DNA of 64,000 nucleotides, taken from assembly GCA_964019135.1 (NCBI GenBank), contig OZ025248.1, forward strand, positions 32,977,670 to 33,041,669, given 5' to 3'. Position numbers and translations under genes: made by a program. This stretch comes from Arenicola marina. Its lineage: Eukaryota; Annelida; Polychaeta; Arenicolidae. This document shows, piece by piece, positions 34,200 through 45,818 of the stretch. The notes below the pieces were generated by a model that did not search any database, was not told the origin of the DNA, and saw nothing but the letters and a program-made list of their open reading frames with translations. Within the stretch, counting starts at the first letter, position 1. Each line of letters opens with the position of its first letter.

Positions 34200-36847
34200 C
34201 TCTCGCCGGGGAACGTGGGGAGGGGGATGGTGGGGGGGGGGGGGGTAGGACTTGGGGCCTCGGTTACAGGTGCTTGTACCCGTCGTAACAACGTCGTCTT
34301 GTCACTAAGACCTCCACCCCCCCCCCCGCCCCACTACATCCCAGCTTAAGGCCTCCCCTCCCCCGCCCCACTACATCCCAGCTTGAGGCCTCCCCTCCAC
34401 CCACCCCTATCTCCCAGCTTATCCCCCCGCTACGCCCTCACCCTAGCCGTGGTATCAGCCATGCCCAGTGCCCATATCTGTACTGTGTACTGCCGTACTG
34501 GGGTGGGGCGGTGCCTCCACTCAGCGAGTACCAATGGTCTGCGAACGACAAGATCGTCAGGCCGCTCGTTTCTACACCCGCACCCCCCCCTACCCCCGAC
34601 ATTGCGCGCCTTCGTTTATAACCGCCGGTTCCATAGCCCCCCCCCACCCCACACACACACACCTAGCAATCTCGTCTTGACACGACACTATCCGACTACT
34701 TATAATTAACATTTTACTTCACCCCACACCCCCACGCCACCTACCTATGTTAGCACCCGATCATAATCACCACAGGGCGATTAAGACTGACCCCCCTCCA
34801 CCAACCCCTCTATTAAAACATTATTGCAGTATTCCCCAAACAAGTCATAACCCAGTCAAACAAATGCCGCAATGTCACAAGAGAGATTGGCGAACACAAA
34901 TCTGCTCCCGGCCGCCCCCCCCCCCACCCCCACCTTCCCCTCTATTGAAACATTATTACAGTATTCCCCCAACAAGTCATAACGAACACTAACGCGACCC
35001 CCCCCCCCGCCCCTCGCCCCCCTCCCTTCATGTCACCTGAACAAGTGGCAGCTTGAGGAGGGCCGGCCGGCCGCGGGGTTCACCTGGAGACACACAGACA
35101 GTCACCCGATGCCGGCCAGCCCTGTACACCCACCCTGCACAACGACCCGGTCACGGCACCAGGGCCAGTCCCCAGCACCCACCCCCCCCCCTCTCCCTCC
35201 CCCCAACGCTCCCGCACCCCACCCCCACTCCCACCCGCACACGCCGGGAGAGGGGAAGCCAGGAGACGGCGGGGGTCGGACCCACACAGCGGGTGACAGC
35301 GGCGGCGGTGGCATCGGGCTGCGCGAGAGGGCCTCTCGATCCCTGAGGCGGTGGTACTCGTAGATAGTGCGGTGGCGCAAGAGACAAATGATGTGATTGA
35401 CAGCTACAACAACAGCTGAGTGGCTGCGAGAGGGGAGGGAGGAAGTGCGCGCCTCCAACACTAGGTGTTAACGCTTCAGCCGGAGAGGACATGTCTCACC
35501 GTAAAACACTATAGAGCTGTCCCGGATATTAACCCTGTAGCGACTACATGTGCAGGGTCGCTACAATGCACACATTCTCCATTTATTCCGGTTTCAGTGG
35601 TCGATGGGAATGTTTGGCTGCATCGACGTCGCAGCTCTACGTGCCGAGACATGAAGATGACGTCACGGTTTGTGTCGCCACGTCACCGTCATACACAGCC
35701 GAGACATGAAGATGACGTCACGGTTTGTGTCGCCACGTCACCGTCATACACAGCCGCGACGCTAGTTACAATCACGTGATACCGTGATAATGAGATAAAC
35801 CCAGCTGCATGACGCTACGACAAATAACCCATTACTGGAAGTGACAGTGACCACCAGCTGGCGCTGACGACGCCAAGGACACCACGAAGGTCAATCACGT
35901 GGTCAGGTTAGAGAAACCCTCAAAGGTGAACGACGCGGCCTGTAATCCCCCCGCCACCCGCCAGGTGGCGCCACGCCACCCGCTCCAGGGAGGTCGCACA
36001 CTGACTGGCACCCAACAACGCAGGAGGGTGCCGTCGTCATGGAGAGACTCTCGATCGGGCATAGCAACCAAACACTGCATGATCCCCGATGACCACAATA
36101 TCTGCGGGGCAACTGTCTCCATACATGTTTCATGGGCCTACCGCCAAGGGATTTATTCCCAGACAACACACTCAATGTAGTGAATATCAGTGGCGGGCGC
36201 AGCCGGCGACGGGGGCATCAAAGCAAGCCGACAGGGATTATTGCAATGCTTTATTGGGGCGGACACGAAATAGACGCTAATTCCACTGGCAGCCGAAAGC
36301 CAGGATCACTCTCGGCTGCGCATGATTGAGAATTATATGACGTACATTACAGGCCACTTCGGTGCGTCCGTACGCATGCCGTAAGGTATATGTCTTAAAG
36401 TTAAGCCACCCAGGTCACGTTCCGCTAGACAAACCAGCTCCATTGTCAGTCTGGCGCGCCGTATGCTATCATACGAGGACGTTCCGAGGCTTGTGCTCGA
36501 CACTTGAGCGACACCTGGCGGCGATGGGCTGCGGTAATAGTGTGAGATTATCACCCGCTCACCGCCGCGTGGCGATGTAGAGGGCGCGAGGCGCGAGGCA
36601 TTGATTGGTCCGCCCCCCTCACTGTCCGGTCTGATGACACAGCGCTGTGGCAACGCTATAATGGAGTCAGTGTTCTCTGCTGGGAGTTGTGTTTGCCTGT
36701 AGTATGGGTGTCCGGTGGCGGCGCTAATAACAGGAGAGGGGGTTCAGAGGCGGGGAGGAGGGAAGGGGTCGGGTGTCACACTGTTCAGTCTCTGGATACA
36801 CATCGATACAATACAACGTCGCATCGACTATATCGAAAGGACTGGAT
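34200..36847. other. C-rich/CpG-rich upstream region of the ankyrin gene
   Basis: The stretch holds many poly-C and poly-G runs (34228-34247, 34316-34328, 34916-34930, 34998-35010, 35185-35200), a 57-bp duplication (35643-35757), and a CG-rich segment nearest the gene that may include its promoter. I see no defined core promoter and no other gene. Confidence 0.45.
35643..35757. repeat. 57-bp perfect tandem duplication
   Basis: Two adjacent copies start GCCGAGACATGAAGATGACG. Each copy contains TGACGTCA. Confidence 0.9.
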
Positions 36848-38344
36848 ATGGAGCCGTCCGGATCATCGGGATCCACAGACGCCGGTCGCCGGGATCACAA
36901 GGCGGAGAACGCGGCCTTCGAGCTGACGATGGAGAGCCAGGAATTCGCCGAGAGCGCGATCTACAAGGCCATCGTGGACCTGGACGCGGGCGCCGTCTTG
37001 CGCGCCCTCTATGGCGGAGACAACGCCGAGCTGCGCGACGAGGCGTTCCGCACCAGCTACCTGCACCACGTGGTGCTCACAGCGGAAGTGGCCAGCCAGG
37101 ATCGCCTGGAGCCCGTCGTCTACCAGCTGTCCAATGCTGGGCTGGATCCCGATGCCAGAGACTACAAGGGCCGGACCGCTCTGGATATCGCCGCCTATAA
37201 AGGCCTGGCGCGGCTGGTGCAGGCCCTGATCCGGGTCGGCGCCGACCCCGCGGCCAAGGACCACCGCGTCCGGAGCGGCCTCAAGGGCAGCGCGGAGGAT
37301 CAGCAATTGGCCGACGTCCTGGCGCGGTACAGCCCCGGTCTTCGCGCGGCAGTCCGGGACGGGAACACCGGCATGGTCATTATCCTAGTCAACTCCTGGT
37401 GCCGCGTCAACGCGCGGGGCGACAACCTGCTGGAGAGTGCGCGGGGCGAGGGTAAACCCGCCGACCTGGTGGCCACGCTGGAGGACTACCACGTGACGCT
37501 GGAGTTCGTGCACGCGACGCTGGCGGGGGACGCACGGCGCATGCTCGAGTTCCTCATGGACTCCAAGCCGTGCGACACGCGTATCATGGACATCTCGCAC
37601 CAGGAGGCGTGGACCGCGCCGCTGTCGCCGCGCTCACTGCGGGACACGGCGGCCGCCATGGGGCACTCCCACGTTCTCAGCCTCCTGCCAGACCTCACCG
37701 CCCCCGCCGACACAGACGGCGTCGTCGCCGTCCATAGCGACGTCACGAATGACGTCATAATCCCGGGTGGGCCACTGCGGCTTTCCCGTTACCAGCAGCA
37801 GCAGCAGCAGGCGGGTCGCTATCTGGGTAAGCGGCCGGCGCCCACTACCCGCGACCCCCCGCTGAGGGCCGACCGCGACGATGACGACGGTGACGACGAC
37901 AACGACGACACCCGATCGACCGGCGACACGCACCGGAACCGGAATCCGCGCCGAGGCGACATCCCGAAGCTGGCGCTCGACTTCCTGAACGACTCCGCCG
38001 ACGGCGAGCGACCCTTCGGCTACGAGCAGTCCAAGTTCACCGGAAGCGTCGCGATCCGACACAAGAACAAGTCGCGCAAACGGATCCCGGAGATGAACCA
38101 AGTGACTGACGACAGCCTGATGTGGCCGGAGCCGGCGATATTAGGACAGTCCCCCGGAGAGAGTCCCTATAGCAACCTGGACCACATCGCCACCCCGAGG
38201 AAGGCGGGCGGCCTCGGCAGGGACCATCACTCGGACTACAGCAAAAACTGGGCAGAGCACGCCAGACAGTTCGCCCCACACAAGTCCGCCAAGGTCAAGG
38301 CCGTCACAAAGGAAATTAAGTCCAAGCTGTGCGTTATTTCTTAA
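36848..38344 (+). CDS. Ankyrin-repeat protein with C-terminal CaaX box
   Basis: A 498-residue ORF runs without interruption and ends TAA. The frame is open upstream to 36773, but the first ATG with purine at -3 and G at +4 is at 36848. Ankyrin-type helices lie at residues about 36-65, 69-101, 106-138 (YKGRTALDIAAYKGLARLVQ, GADPAAKD), 165-190 and 217-280, the outer ones degenerate. Residues 300-370 are low complexity with six Gln from CAG codons (316-321) and an Asp-rich stretch (344-354). The C-terminus is basic, ending KSKLCVIS, a CaaX motif expected to be farnesylated and to anchor the protein to membranes. GC-rich codon use and lack of shadows of similar quality support a real gene. It could be intronless or the terminal exon of a longer gene. 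I do not recognise a named family member; a membrane-tethered scaffold role is inferred. Confidence 0.85.
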   Translation: MEPSGSSGSTDAGRRDHKAENAAFELTMESQEFAESAIYKAIVDLDAGAVLRALYGGDNAELRDEAFRTSYLHHVVLTAEVASQDRLEPVVYQLSNAGLDPDARDYKGRTALDIAAYKGLARLVQALIRVGADPAAKDHRVRSGLKGSAEDQQLADVLARYSPGLRAAVRDGNTGMVIILVNSWCRVNARGDNLLESARGEGKPADLVATLEDYHVTLEFVHATLAGDARRMLEFLMDSKPCDTRIMDISHQEAWTAPLSPRSLRDTAAAMGHSHVLSLLPDLTAPADTDGVVAVHSDVTNDVIIPGGPLRLSRYQQQQQQAGRYLGKRPAPTTRDPPLRADRDDDDGDDDNDDTRSTGDTHRNRNPRRGDIPKLALDFLNDSADGERPFGYEQSKFTGSVAIRHKNKSRKRIPEMNQVTDDSLMWPEPAILGQSPGESPYSNLDHIATPRKAGGLGRDHHSDYSKNWAEHARQFAPHKSAKVKAVTKEIKSKLCVIS

Positions 38345-38589
38345 CGGTAACAATCCGCATTCAGCTAGCGCCGTTCAGCGGTAAACTGAAGTAGAGAATG
38401 CTACTGTATGCAAGTGGCGACATCCAGCGGTACATTTAACAACGACAACGGACATGAGATTAGAATCCCGCACACTTGTGCCAAGGTAATTGCTGCGTGA
38501 AAAGATCAACGGAAACGGCATAGCATGCGTCTGGAGGTATAATCTAGAAATAATCAAGATATAAGCTAGATATATAATGACACCCATTG

Positions 38590-38760
38590 GTATTATCCGG
38601 TTATAGTAATCCGGATATAGTAATCAGAAGTCATAATCCAGATATATTATCTGGGGATATCATGGCTCAAGAGAAGTAATGCGGTATCAATCCGAAGATG
38701 TAATCCGGAGATGTTATCCGTAGATATAATCCGGAGATGTCATCCGTAGATATATAAATA
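38590..38760. repeat. Degenerate 14-28 bp repeat in 3' region
   Basis: Diverged copies of TAATCCGGAGATGTTATCCG and GATATAATCC-like sequence occur downstream of the ankyrin ORF. Confidence 0.6.
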
Positions 38761-38762
38761 AA
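38757..38762 (+). promoter_or_regulatory. Polyadenylation signal of the ankyrin gene
   Basis: AATAAA lies about 410 bases after the stop codon in AT-rich sequence, a plausible 3' UTR length. Confidence 0.5.
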
Positions 38763-39149
38763 GTACGTTTAGCGGGTCAATCTATTGCTATTTATTGTCA
38801 AACATCACCATTACCATTATTCTCAGTGCAATTATTATAACTATTCTTACCGCACAGCACAGCGATGGTAAGCCAGTAGCTGCACAAATTTCCTGCATGG
38901 TAAATCCACACCACTGTCAACATGTGTTTCTTTGTAGACTACGTTATACCGTTATAATTTACTTGTTGCTGTTAAATAAATATTACAATGCTTCTCCTCT
39001 TTATGTCTTTTTAAATGCATGAAAGGTTTTATATTGGCAGCATGAAGTCATTACGCCTTACTGTATACGATCTGCGTGGTGTGATCACCTAGATTCAACA
39101 TAATATTTCATCTAACTGGTCATACCGTTCTCCTCTCACGTATCTTGAT
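38763..39149. other. Spacer, no feature
   Basis: AT-rich unique sequence. A 75-codon ORF at 38795-39022 shows no recognisable motif and is not called. Confidence 0.5.
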
Positions 39150-40622
39150 AGCCAGCATGTATTCTACCCTGACAGATATGTTTTCTATACTGACTTCCAC
39201 CCATGTGTTCTACCCTTACACAAACCAATGTGTTCCACTTTGGCATCTACATATGGGGGCTACCCTCACAGCCATAAAATGTGTTCTATCCCGACATCCA
39301 TCCATGTATTCTATCATGACAGCCACCAATGTGTTTGACCCCCTGACAGACACCAATGTGTTCTACCCTGACAGCCACCAATGTGTTCTACCCTGACAGC
39401 CACCAATGTGTTCTACCCTGACAGCCACCAATGTGTTCTACCCTGACAGCCACCAATGTGTTCTACCCCCTGACACCCACCAATGTGTTCTACCCTGAGA
39501 GCCACCAATGTGTTCTACCCTGACAGCCACCAATGTGTTCTACCCTGACAGCCACCAATGTGTTCTACCCCCTGACACCCACCAATGTGTTCTACCCTGA
39601 GAGCCACCAATGTGTTCTACCCCCTGACACCCACAAATGTGTTCTACCCTGACAGCCACCAATGTGTTCTACCCTGACAGCCACCAATGTGTTCTACCCC
39701 CTGACACCCACCAATGTGTTCTACCCTGACACCCACCAATGTGTTCTACCCTGACAGCCACCAATGTGTTCTACCCTGACAGCCACCAATGTGTTCTACC
39801 CTGACAGCCACCAATGTGTTCTACCCCCTGACACCCACCCATGTGTTCTACCCCCTGACACCCACCAATGTGTTCTACCCTGACAGCCACCAATGTGTTC
39901 TACCCCCTGACAGCCACCAATGTGTTCTACCCTGACAGCCACCAATGTGTTCTACCCTGACAGCCACCAATGTGTTCTACCCTGACACCCACCAATGTGT
40001 TCTACCGTGAGAGCCACCAATGTGTTCTACCCTGACAGCCACCAATGTGTTCTACCCTGACAGCCACCAATGTGTTCTACCCCCTGACACCCACCAATGT
40101 GTTCTACCCTGAGAGCCACCAATGTGTTCTACCCTGACAGCCACCAATGTGTTCTACCCTGACAGCCACCAATGTGTTCTACCCCTTGACACCCACCAAT
40201 GTGTTCTACCCTGACAGCCACCAATGTGTTCTACCCTGACAGCCACCAATGTGTTCTACCCCCTGACACCCACCAATGTGTTCTACTCTGAGAGCCACCA
40301 ATGTGTTCTACCCTGACAGCCACCAATGTGTTCTACCCTGACAGCCACCAATGTGTTCTACCCCCTGACACCCACCAATGTGTTCTACCCTGACAGCCAC
40401 CAATGTGTTCTACCCCCTGACACCCACCAATGTGTTCTACCCTGACGGCCACCAATGTGTTCTACCTGACAGCCACCAATGTGTTCTACCGTGACAGCCA
40501 CCAATGTGTTCTACCCCCTGACACCCACCAATGTGTTCTACCCTGACAGCCACCAATGTGTTCTACCCCCTGACACCCACCAATGTGTTCTACCCTGACA
40601 GCCACCAATGTGTTCTACCTGA
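39150..40622. repeat. 25/27-bp minisatellite
   Basis: About 58 copies of CACCAATGTGTTCTACCCTG + ACAGC occur. They alternate with a 27-bp form with CCCCCTGACACC, and the order of the two forms suggests multi-unit duplications. The left end (39150-39350) is degenerate. Confidence 0.95.
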
Positions 40623-41467
40623 CACGTAGTTCTATACCACACGTAGTCGCGTACACTGCAGTGCCACCGTGCACGAGTGTACAAACAAACTAACCAACAA
40701 ACAAATTTGTGGCACATATTTTTCTTGAGCAACGACAATTCCTTTCACATACATGGGAGGGCGTCTGCCTCGATTGGTGCCTCAATATTGACTGTGAGAG
40801 GGTGTCGAGTGGAAGAGGGTCTAGCGGCCAGTGTCAGGAGAGGTCGAGTGACTTGGGGAGGAGAGGAGGGGCCCGGGGTGGGGGAGGAGAGGAGGGGCCC
40901 GGGGTGGGGGGGGTGGGGGGGGGGGCACCGGAATGTCGGTCAAGCACAGCCAAGGTCGACAAGAAGTCAGGCTCAATCAACCTCGACTATTAACATTATC
41001 GCACCACGGTGATCCCTCAGCCAATAACCTGACCACTCAGTCTGTTTACCAGCCCAGCCCCGGAGATCTGGGAATCTCGAGATCCTTCGCGTGACGAATC
41101 TGTGACGATGAGGCTTCTGGGGTTGTATGGCTAGCGAGGCGGCCATTGGGGGAAGACAAAATGAGAGTGTAGCGATAACAGGGGGGGGGGGTGGATGGAG
41201 GAGAACGGGCGGTCATCGAAAGAATGGTAGCGAGGCGGTCATAGCAACAAAGGAAAATGGTAGCGAGGCGGTCATAGGAAGAATGAAAAAATAGAAGTGG
41301 GGTGGTTATATCAAAAGGATAAACATGGTGACACCAGGAACGCCCGGAATGGCACTGCACGTCAGCGACAGTCTTTTAGCGGCACGTTACAGACGGCGTA
41401 GATATGGAATGGAGTGACCGGCACCGTGTCCAGAGGGTACAGGACCCCTACCAACACGCAAACCACT
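40623..41467. other. Spacer with G-rich repeats
   Basis: Two copies of a GAGGAGAGGAGGGGCCCGGG-type unit lie at 40858-40912, followed by a G-run. A roughly 38-bp ATGGTAGCGAGGCGGTCATA repeat lies at 41200-41280. No gene is seen. Confidence 0.5.
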
Positions 41468-41478
41468 CCACGCCATGC

Positions 41479-41737
41479 GGGGGCTACCTCGATAGCTCAG
41501 CGGGTTAGAGCGTTCGCATTGTGCGCTCTGATCACCTGAGAGTCTAACGGTACGTGGATCGGTGGTTCGCGCCCCGCTGTGGCCATGTCTGTGTGGTCGC
41601 AGGATAAAGATCCCATGTTCTTCTTCGCAGAGAGTAGGGGGTTACCCCGGGGACATGGCTCCACTCTCACTTCCTCCTCCCAGTGACGCAAAATGACCAA
41701 AAGTGGCTAAAGCGTCCTGAGTATATAAACCAACCAA
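41479..41737 (+). mobile_element. tRNA-derived SINE with 11-bp target duplication
   Basis: The 259-bp element begins GGGGGCTACCTCGATAGCTC, with A box TAGCTCAGCGGG and B box GGTTCGCGCCC. It ends in an AACCAACCAACC-type tail. CCACGCCATGC (41468-41478) and CCACGCCTTGC (41738-41748) form an 11-bp direct repeat with one mismatch. This is the structure expected of pol III-transcribed, LINE-mobilised SINEs. Confidence 0.85.
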
Positions 41738-42149
41738 CCACGCCTTGCCAGCAATCGCAGTCACGGACGAGCGTTCTGCAGGTGTGCAACTCTCACGACC
41801 TCTTTTCACGGGGTTTTACCTGCAGTCAAGTGTCCATCTTGATGCCAGAACACGAGGCGAGCGGTCCATGGCCAGCCCCCCCAACACCCCTCCCAGCCCC
41901 CGCTATAACCTCGACCGCGACCACACCAAATACAATGGGCGAGTGTGGTGCTTTATTGAACAGGTATCGATGACTGCCCCATTCATCCTCGCCGCGCCAG
42001 CCGCAAGGCCGACCAGGTGGCCTCAAGGGCAAAGGGTCGCTATCAAGTGGCCGGCTCCAGCTATATATTTGCCTAGAATTCCGGCGGTGGCTGTAAAAGG
42101 ATTCCTCTCCGCCGAGGGCACTTGAGGTCTCATCAGTATTTAAATATTG

Positions 42150-43283
42150 TCCCCACGGAGCACACAGCGGTCAAGGCATCCCATAGCGCGCCCCACTCTA
42201 GCAGAACGGGGGTCTTGACGCGTGGAGCACACAGCGGTCAAGGCCTCCCATAGCGCGCGCCACTCTAGCAGAACGGGGGCCTTGACGCGTGGAGCACACA
42301 GCGGTCAAGGCCTCCCATAGCGCGCGTCCCTCTAGTAGAACGGGGTCTTGACGCGCGGAGCACACAGCGGTCAAGGCATCCCATAGCGCGTCCCTCTAGT
42401 AGAACGGGGGCCTTGACGCGTGGAGCACACAGCGGTCAAGGCATCCCATAGCGCGTCCCTCTAGTAGAACGGGGGCCTTGACGCGCGGAGCACACAGCGG
42501 TCAAGGCATCCCATAGCGCGCGTCCCTATAGTAGAACAGGGCCTTGACGCGCGGAGCACCCAGCGGTCAAGGCATCCCATAGCGCGCGCCACTCTAGCAG
42601 AACGGGGGCCTTGACGCGCGAGGCACACAGCGGTCAAGGCATCCCATAGCGCGCGTCCCTCTAGTAGAACAGGGCCTTGACGCGCGGAGCACCCAGCGGT
42701 CAAGGCATCCCATAGCGCGTTCCTCTATTAAAACGGGGGCCTTGACGCGTGGAGCACACAGCGGTCAAGGCATCCCATAGCGCGCGTCCCTCTAGTAGAA
42801 CGGGGGCCTTGGCGCGCGGAGCATACAGCGGTCAAGGCATCCCATAGCGCGCGTCCCTCTAGTAGAACGGGGGCCTTGACGCGCGGATCACCCAGCGGTC
42901 AAGGCATCCCATAGCGCGCGTCCCTCTAGTGGAGCGGGGACCTTGACGCGCGGGAGCACCCAGCGGTCAAGGCATCCCATAGCGCGCGCCACTCTAGCAG
43001 AATGGGGGCCTTGACGCGTGGAGCACACAGCGGTCAAGGCATCCCATAGCGCGCGTTCCTCTAGTGGGGCGGAGGCCTTGACGCATGGAGCAACCGAGCG
43101 GTCAAGGCATCCCATAGCGCGCGTCCCTCTAGTGGAGCGGGCGCCTTGATGCGCGGGAGCACCCAGCGGTCAAGGCATCCCATAGCGCGCGCCACTCTAG
43201 AAGAACGGGGGCCTTGACGCGTGGAGCACACAGCGGTCAAGGCATCCCATAGCGTGCATCCCTCTAGTAGAACGGGGCCTTGA
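42150..43283. repeat. 60-67 bp minisatellite, left part
   Basis: About 17 copies of a 60-67 bp unit start GGAGCACACAGCGGTCAAGG and end with GCCTTGACGCGC/GTGG. Internal length varies at GCGCGCGTCC. The array is interrupted by an inserted element and continues at 43748. Confidence 0.94.
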
Positions 43284-43747
43284 GGTTACACACCAATAAG
43301 TCGTGCGTAGAAAAGTATATACCGTCAAGTAGTGCCTAAAATATGATCGTATATCAGGGTTATATGGCTACTTCTTTCTTTGTATATATTGTTTCTTTTA
43401 CTAATGTTTGGCCAGATTACTGCCTGTTGCATTAATCTGTGGCGTATTTAATCATGTTTGCGGACGTTACGGGTGCGTGGTTCGGTCGACCTCATCACAT
43501 GATGATTCGCTGGGTGTTTAATTTTCGGCGGGTCGCGCTAGAGGGGGTGTCATACTATGGGCTGTAGCTAAAAATATCGCACGTGAACCTATGTTCTGTT
43601 TGTTGTTAAAATAAAGTTGGATAGTTTCTCTATAATTTCCTATGGCCCATATAGTCAAACATGGTTACCGATTTTTTTCTAGCATGGGTTGAAAATTTGG
43701 GTTTTTGCATTACTTAACCTGGGGATGGTTTCTATTGGTGTGTAACC
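43284..43747. mobile_element. 464-bp MITE inserted in the minisatellite, TTGA target duplication
   Basis: The element starts GGTTACACACCAATAAG and ends TATTGGTGTGTAACC, giving 15-bp inverted termini. TTGA occurs on both sides (43280-43283 and 43748-43751). The unit consensus of the surrounding array contains CCTTGACGCG once, so removal of the element and one TTGA restores the repeat exactly. A 4-bp duplication with these ends does not fit a superfamily I can name with confidence. No ORF of note is inside. Confidence 0.92.
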
Positions 43748-44618
43748 TTGACGCGCGGAGCACACAGCGGTCAAGGCATCCCATAGCGCGCGTCCCTCTA
43801 GTAGAACGGGGGCCTTGACGCGTGGAGCACACAGCGGTCAAGGCATCCCATAGCGTGCATCCCTCTAGTAGAACGGGGCCTTGACGCGTGGAGCACACAG
43901 AGGTCAAGGCATCCCATAGCGCGCGCCACTCTAGCAGAACGGGGGCTTTGACGCGTGGAGCACACAGCGGTCAAGGCATCCCATAGCGTGTGTCCCTCTA
44001 GTAGAACGGGGCCTTGACGCGCGGAGCACACAGCGGTCAAGGCATCCCATAGCGCGCGTCCCTCTAGTAGAAAGGGGGAATTGACGCGTGGAGCACACAG
44101 CGGTGAAGGCATCCCATAGCGCGCGTCCCTCTAGTAGAATGGGGACCTTGGCGCGCGGAGCACACAGCGGTCAACGCATCCCATAGCGCGCGTCTCTCTA
44201 GTGGAGCGGAGGCCTTGACGCGTGGAGCACCCAGCGGTCAAGGCATCCCATAGCGCGCGTCCCTCTAGTGGAGCGGGGGCCTTGACGCGCGGGAGCACCC
44301 AGCGGTCAAGGCATCCCATAGCGCGCGCCACGCTAGCAGAACGGCGGCCTTGACGCGTGGAGCACACAGCGGTCAAGGCATCCCATAGCGTGCATCCCTC
44401 TAGTAGAACGGGCCCTTGACGCGCGGAGCACACAGCGGTCAATGCATCCCATAGCGCGCGTCCCTCTAGTAGAATGGGGGCCTTGACGCGTGGAGCACAC
44501 AGCGGTCAACGCATCCCATAGCGCGCGTCCCTCTAGTAGAACGGGGGCCTTGACGCGCGGAGCACCCAGCGGTCAAGGCATCCCATAGCGCGCGTCCCTC
44601 TAGTGGAGCGGGGTCCTT
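43748..44618. repeat. 60-67 bp minisatellite, right part
   Basis: About 13 further copies of the same unit, with TAGTAGAACG and TAGTGGAGCG variants, follow the inserted element. Confidence 0.94.
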
Positions 44619-45112
44619 GGTTCAGGTGGCAGCCTGGTGAGCTATAGGCCAACCCACCCTGACTTCGCTCCTGGATCGTGTTCGGCATCCGAATCCGAGG
44701 ATTGTTCCAGATATCGTATCATCTCATTAACCGGGAACCGTCCCAGATCCGGCTTAGCGCATGTGTCGACATAGCTGGTGTGATATAATGGTACACACCA
44801 ATATATTCATTTATTTGTTCCGGCCCAATCATTGTGGTTTAATAGGTTACACCACAGCCTTTGATCACTGGCAGATGGCCTATGTATACCGACCGCCTTG
44901 GTCAGTATCCTCTGCGGTCTCGTATTCCCGGTAATGGGTTCATGCTTACCCAGAGGGGGGCGAGGTGGGTGGGGGTGGGGGGCAGCCTCATATGTTGATT
45001 TTCACTTTGCGTGGAGCCTATTTAAAACATCAAGGGTGGCCAACCCAGCGGGTAGATGGGCCGAGGGAATGGTGGGTTAGGTTAGGTGTGTTAGGTTTAT
45101 ACATCAACTAGA
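44619..45112. other. Spacer, possible MITE fragment
   Basis: A GGTACACACCAATA string near 44791-44804 resembles the terminus of the inserted 464-bp element. Otherwise I see no feature. Confidence 0.35.
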
Positions 45113-45430
45113 ATCTACCACTTTACCAGCTGGGTCAGCGCTCTCTCACAAGAAACAGAGAGAAGGACAGAATATCACTCTACCAGTTGTTTCACAGCGC
45201 TCTCTCAAAACAAACAGAGAATAAGACTGTATCACCCTACCAAGTGGGTCAGCGCTCTCTCACAACAAACAGAGAACAAAGACAGTCTATCACTCTACCA
45301 GTTGTTTCACAGCGCTCTCTCACAACAAACAGAGAGTAGGACAGAATACCATTCTACTATTGTGTCATAGCGCTCTCTGAAGAGCAAAAGACAGCTCATT
45401 ACTCTACCAGCGGGGTCACAGCGTTCTCAC
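45113..45430. repeat. 57-bp degenerate minisatellite
   Basis: About five to six units contain AGCGCTCTCTCACAACAAAC, AGAGA and CACTCTACCAG. Confidence 0.85.
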
Positions 45431-45539
45431 TACAATCGAGTAATTGAAGTTATTATTTCAACAAAATGTAAAACCAGATACTCCGAGAATTCTTAGCATA
45501 ACTGATGTGGATTTTCTTTAAAATGGGGTAGCCACTTTC

Positions 45540-45575
45540 AGCAAGCTGCCGCTCTACCGACTAAGCGAGCCGGGC
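45540..45575 (-). pseudogene. 5' half of a tRNA-Lys-like sequence
   Basis: On the minus strand GCCCGGCTCGCTTAGTCGGT followed by AGAGCGGCAGCTT resembles the 5' half of metazoan tRNA-Lys (A box included). No anticodon arm or B box follows, so it is a truncated copy or a SINE head. Confidence 0.5.
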
Positions 45576-45735
45576 TTCAAGCTAATAGAAGTGTTTAAAT
45601 GCGTCTGCGCCCGCTTCTGAAACCCTTTTCGCCAAAATTGAAGTACCGGTGGTAACTTTAATACATGTACACTCATTATATCCAGAAATGGACTTCAAAT
45701 TACCTAAATTGCGTTGTCAGTGATGGACACACCCT

Positions 45736-45818
45736 ACCCCCAGTTCTGTAGGACGAGCAAAAATATGACAAGGTCGTCAGATTTTTGCCCGTCCTACCGC
45801 CACACAGAACTGGGGCTA
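45736..45818. mobile_element. 83-bp palindromic miniature element
   Basis: CCCCAGTTCTGT and AGGACGAGCAAAAAT on the left are mirrored on the right (ATTTTTGCCCGTCCT and ACAGAACTGGGG). The direct repeat GACACACCCT (45726-45735 and 45819-45828) flanks it and looks like a 10-bp target duplication. Confidence 0.7.

Noticed and set aside
36715..37200. 161-codon ORF overlapping the ankyrin gene in another frame
   Set aside because: Arg/Gly-rich shadow of the GC-rich ankyrin coding frame.
42461..44442. Minus-strand ORFs with repeated ALWDALTAVCSTRQGP pattern
   Set aside because: They are translations of the 60-67 bp minisatellite, broken repeatedly by length variation.
45540..45575. Functional tRNA-Lys gene
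   Set aside because: Only the 5' half is present; there is no anticodon stem or T arm.
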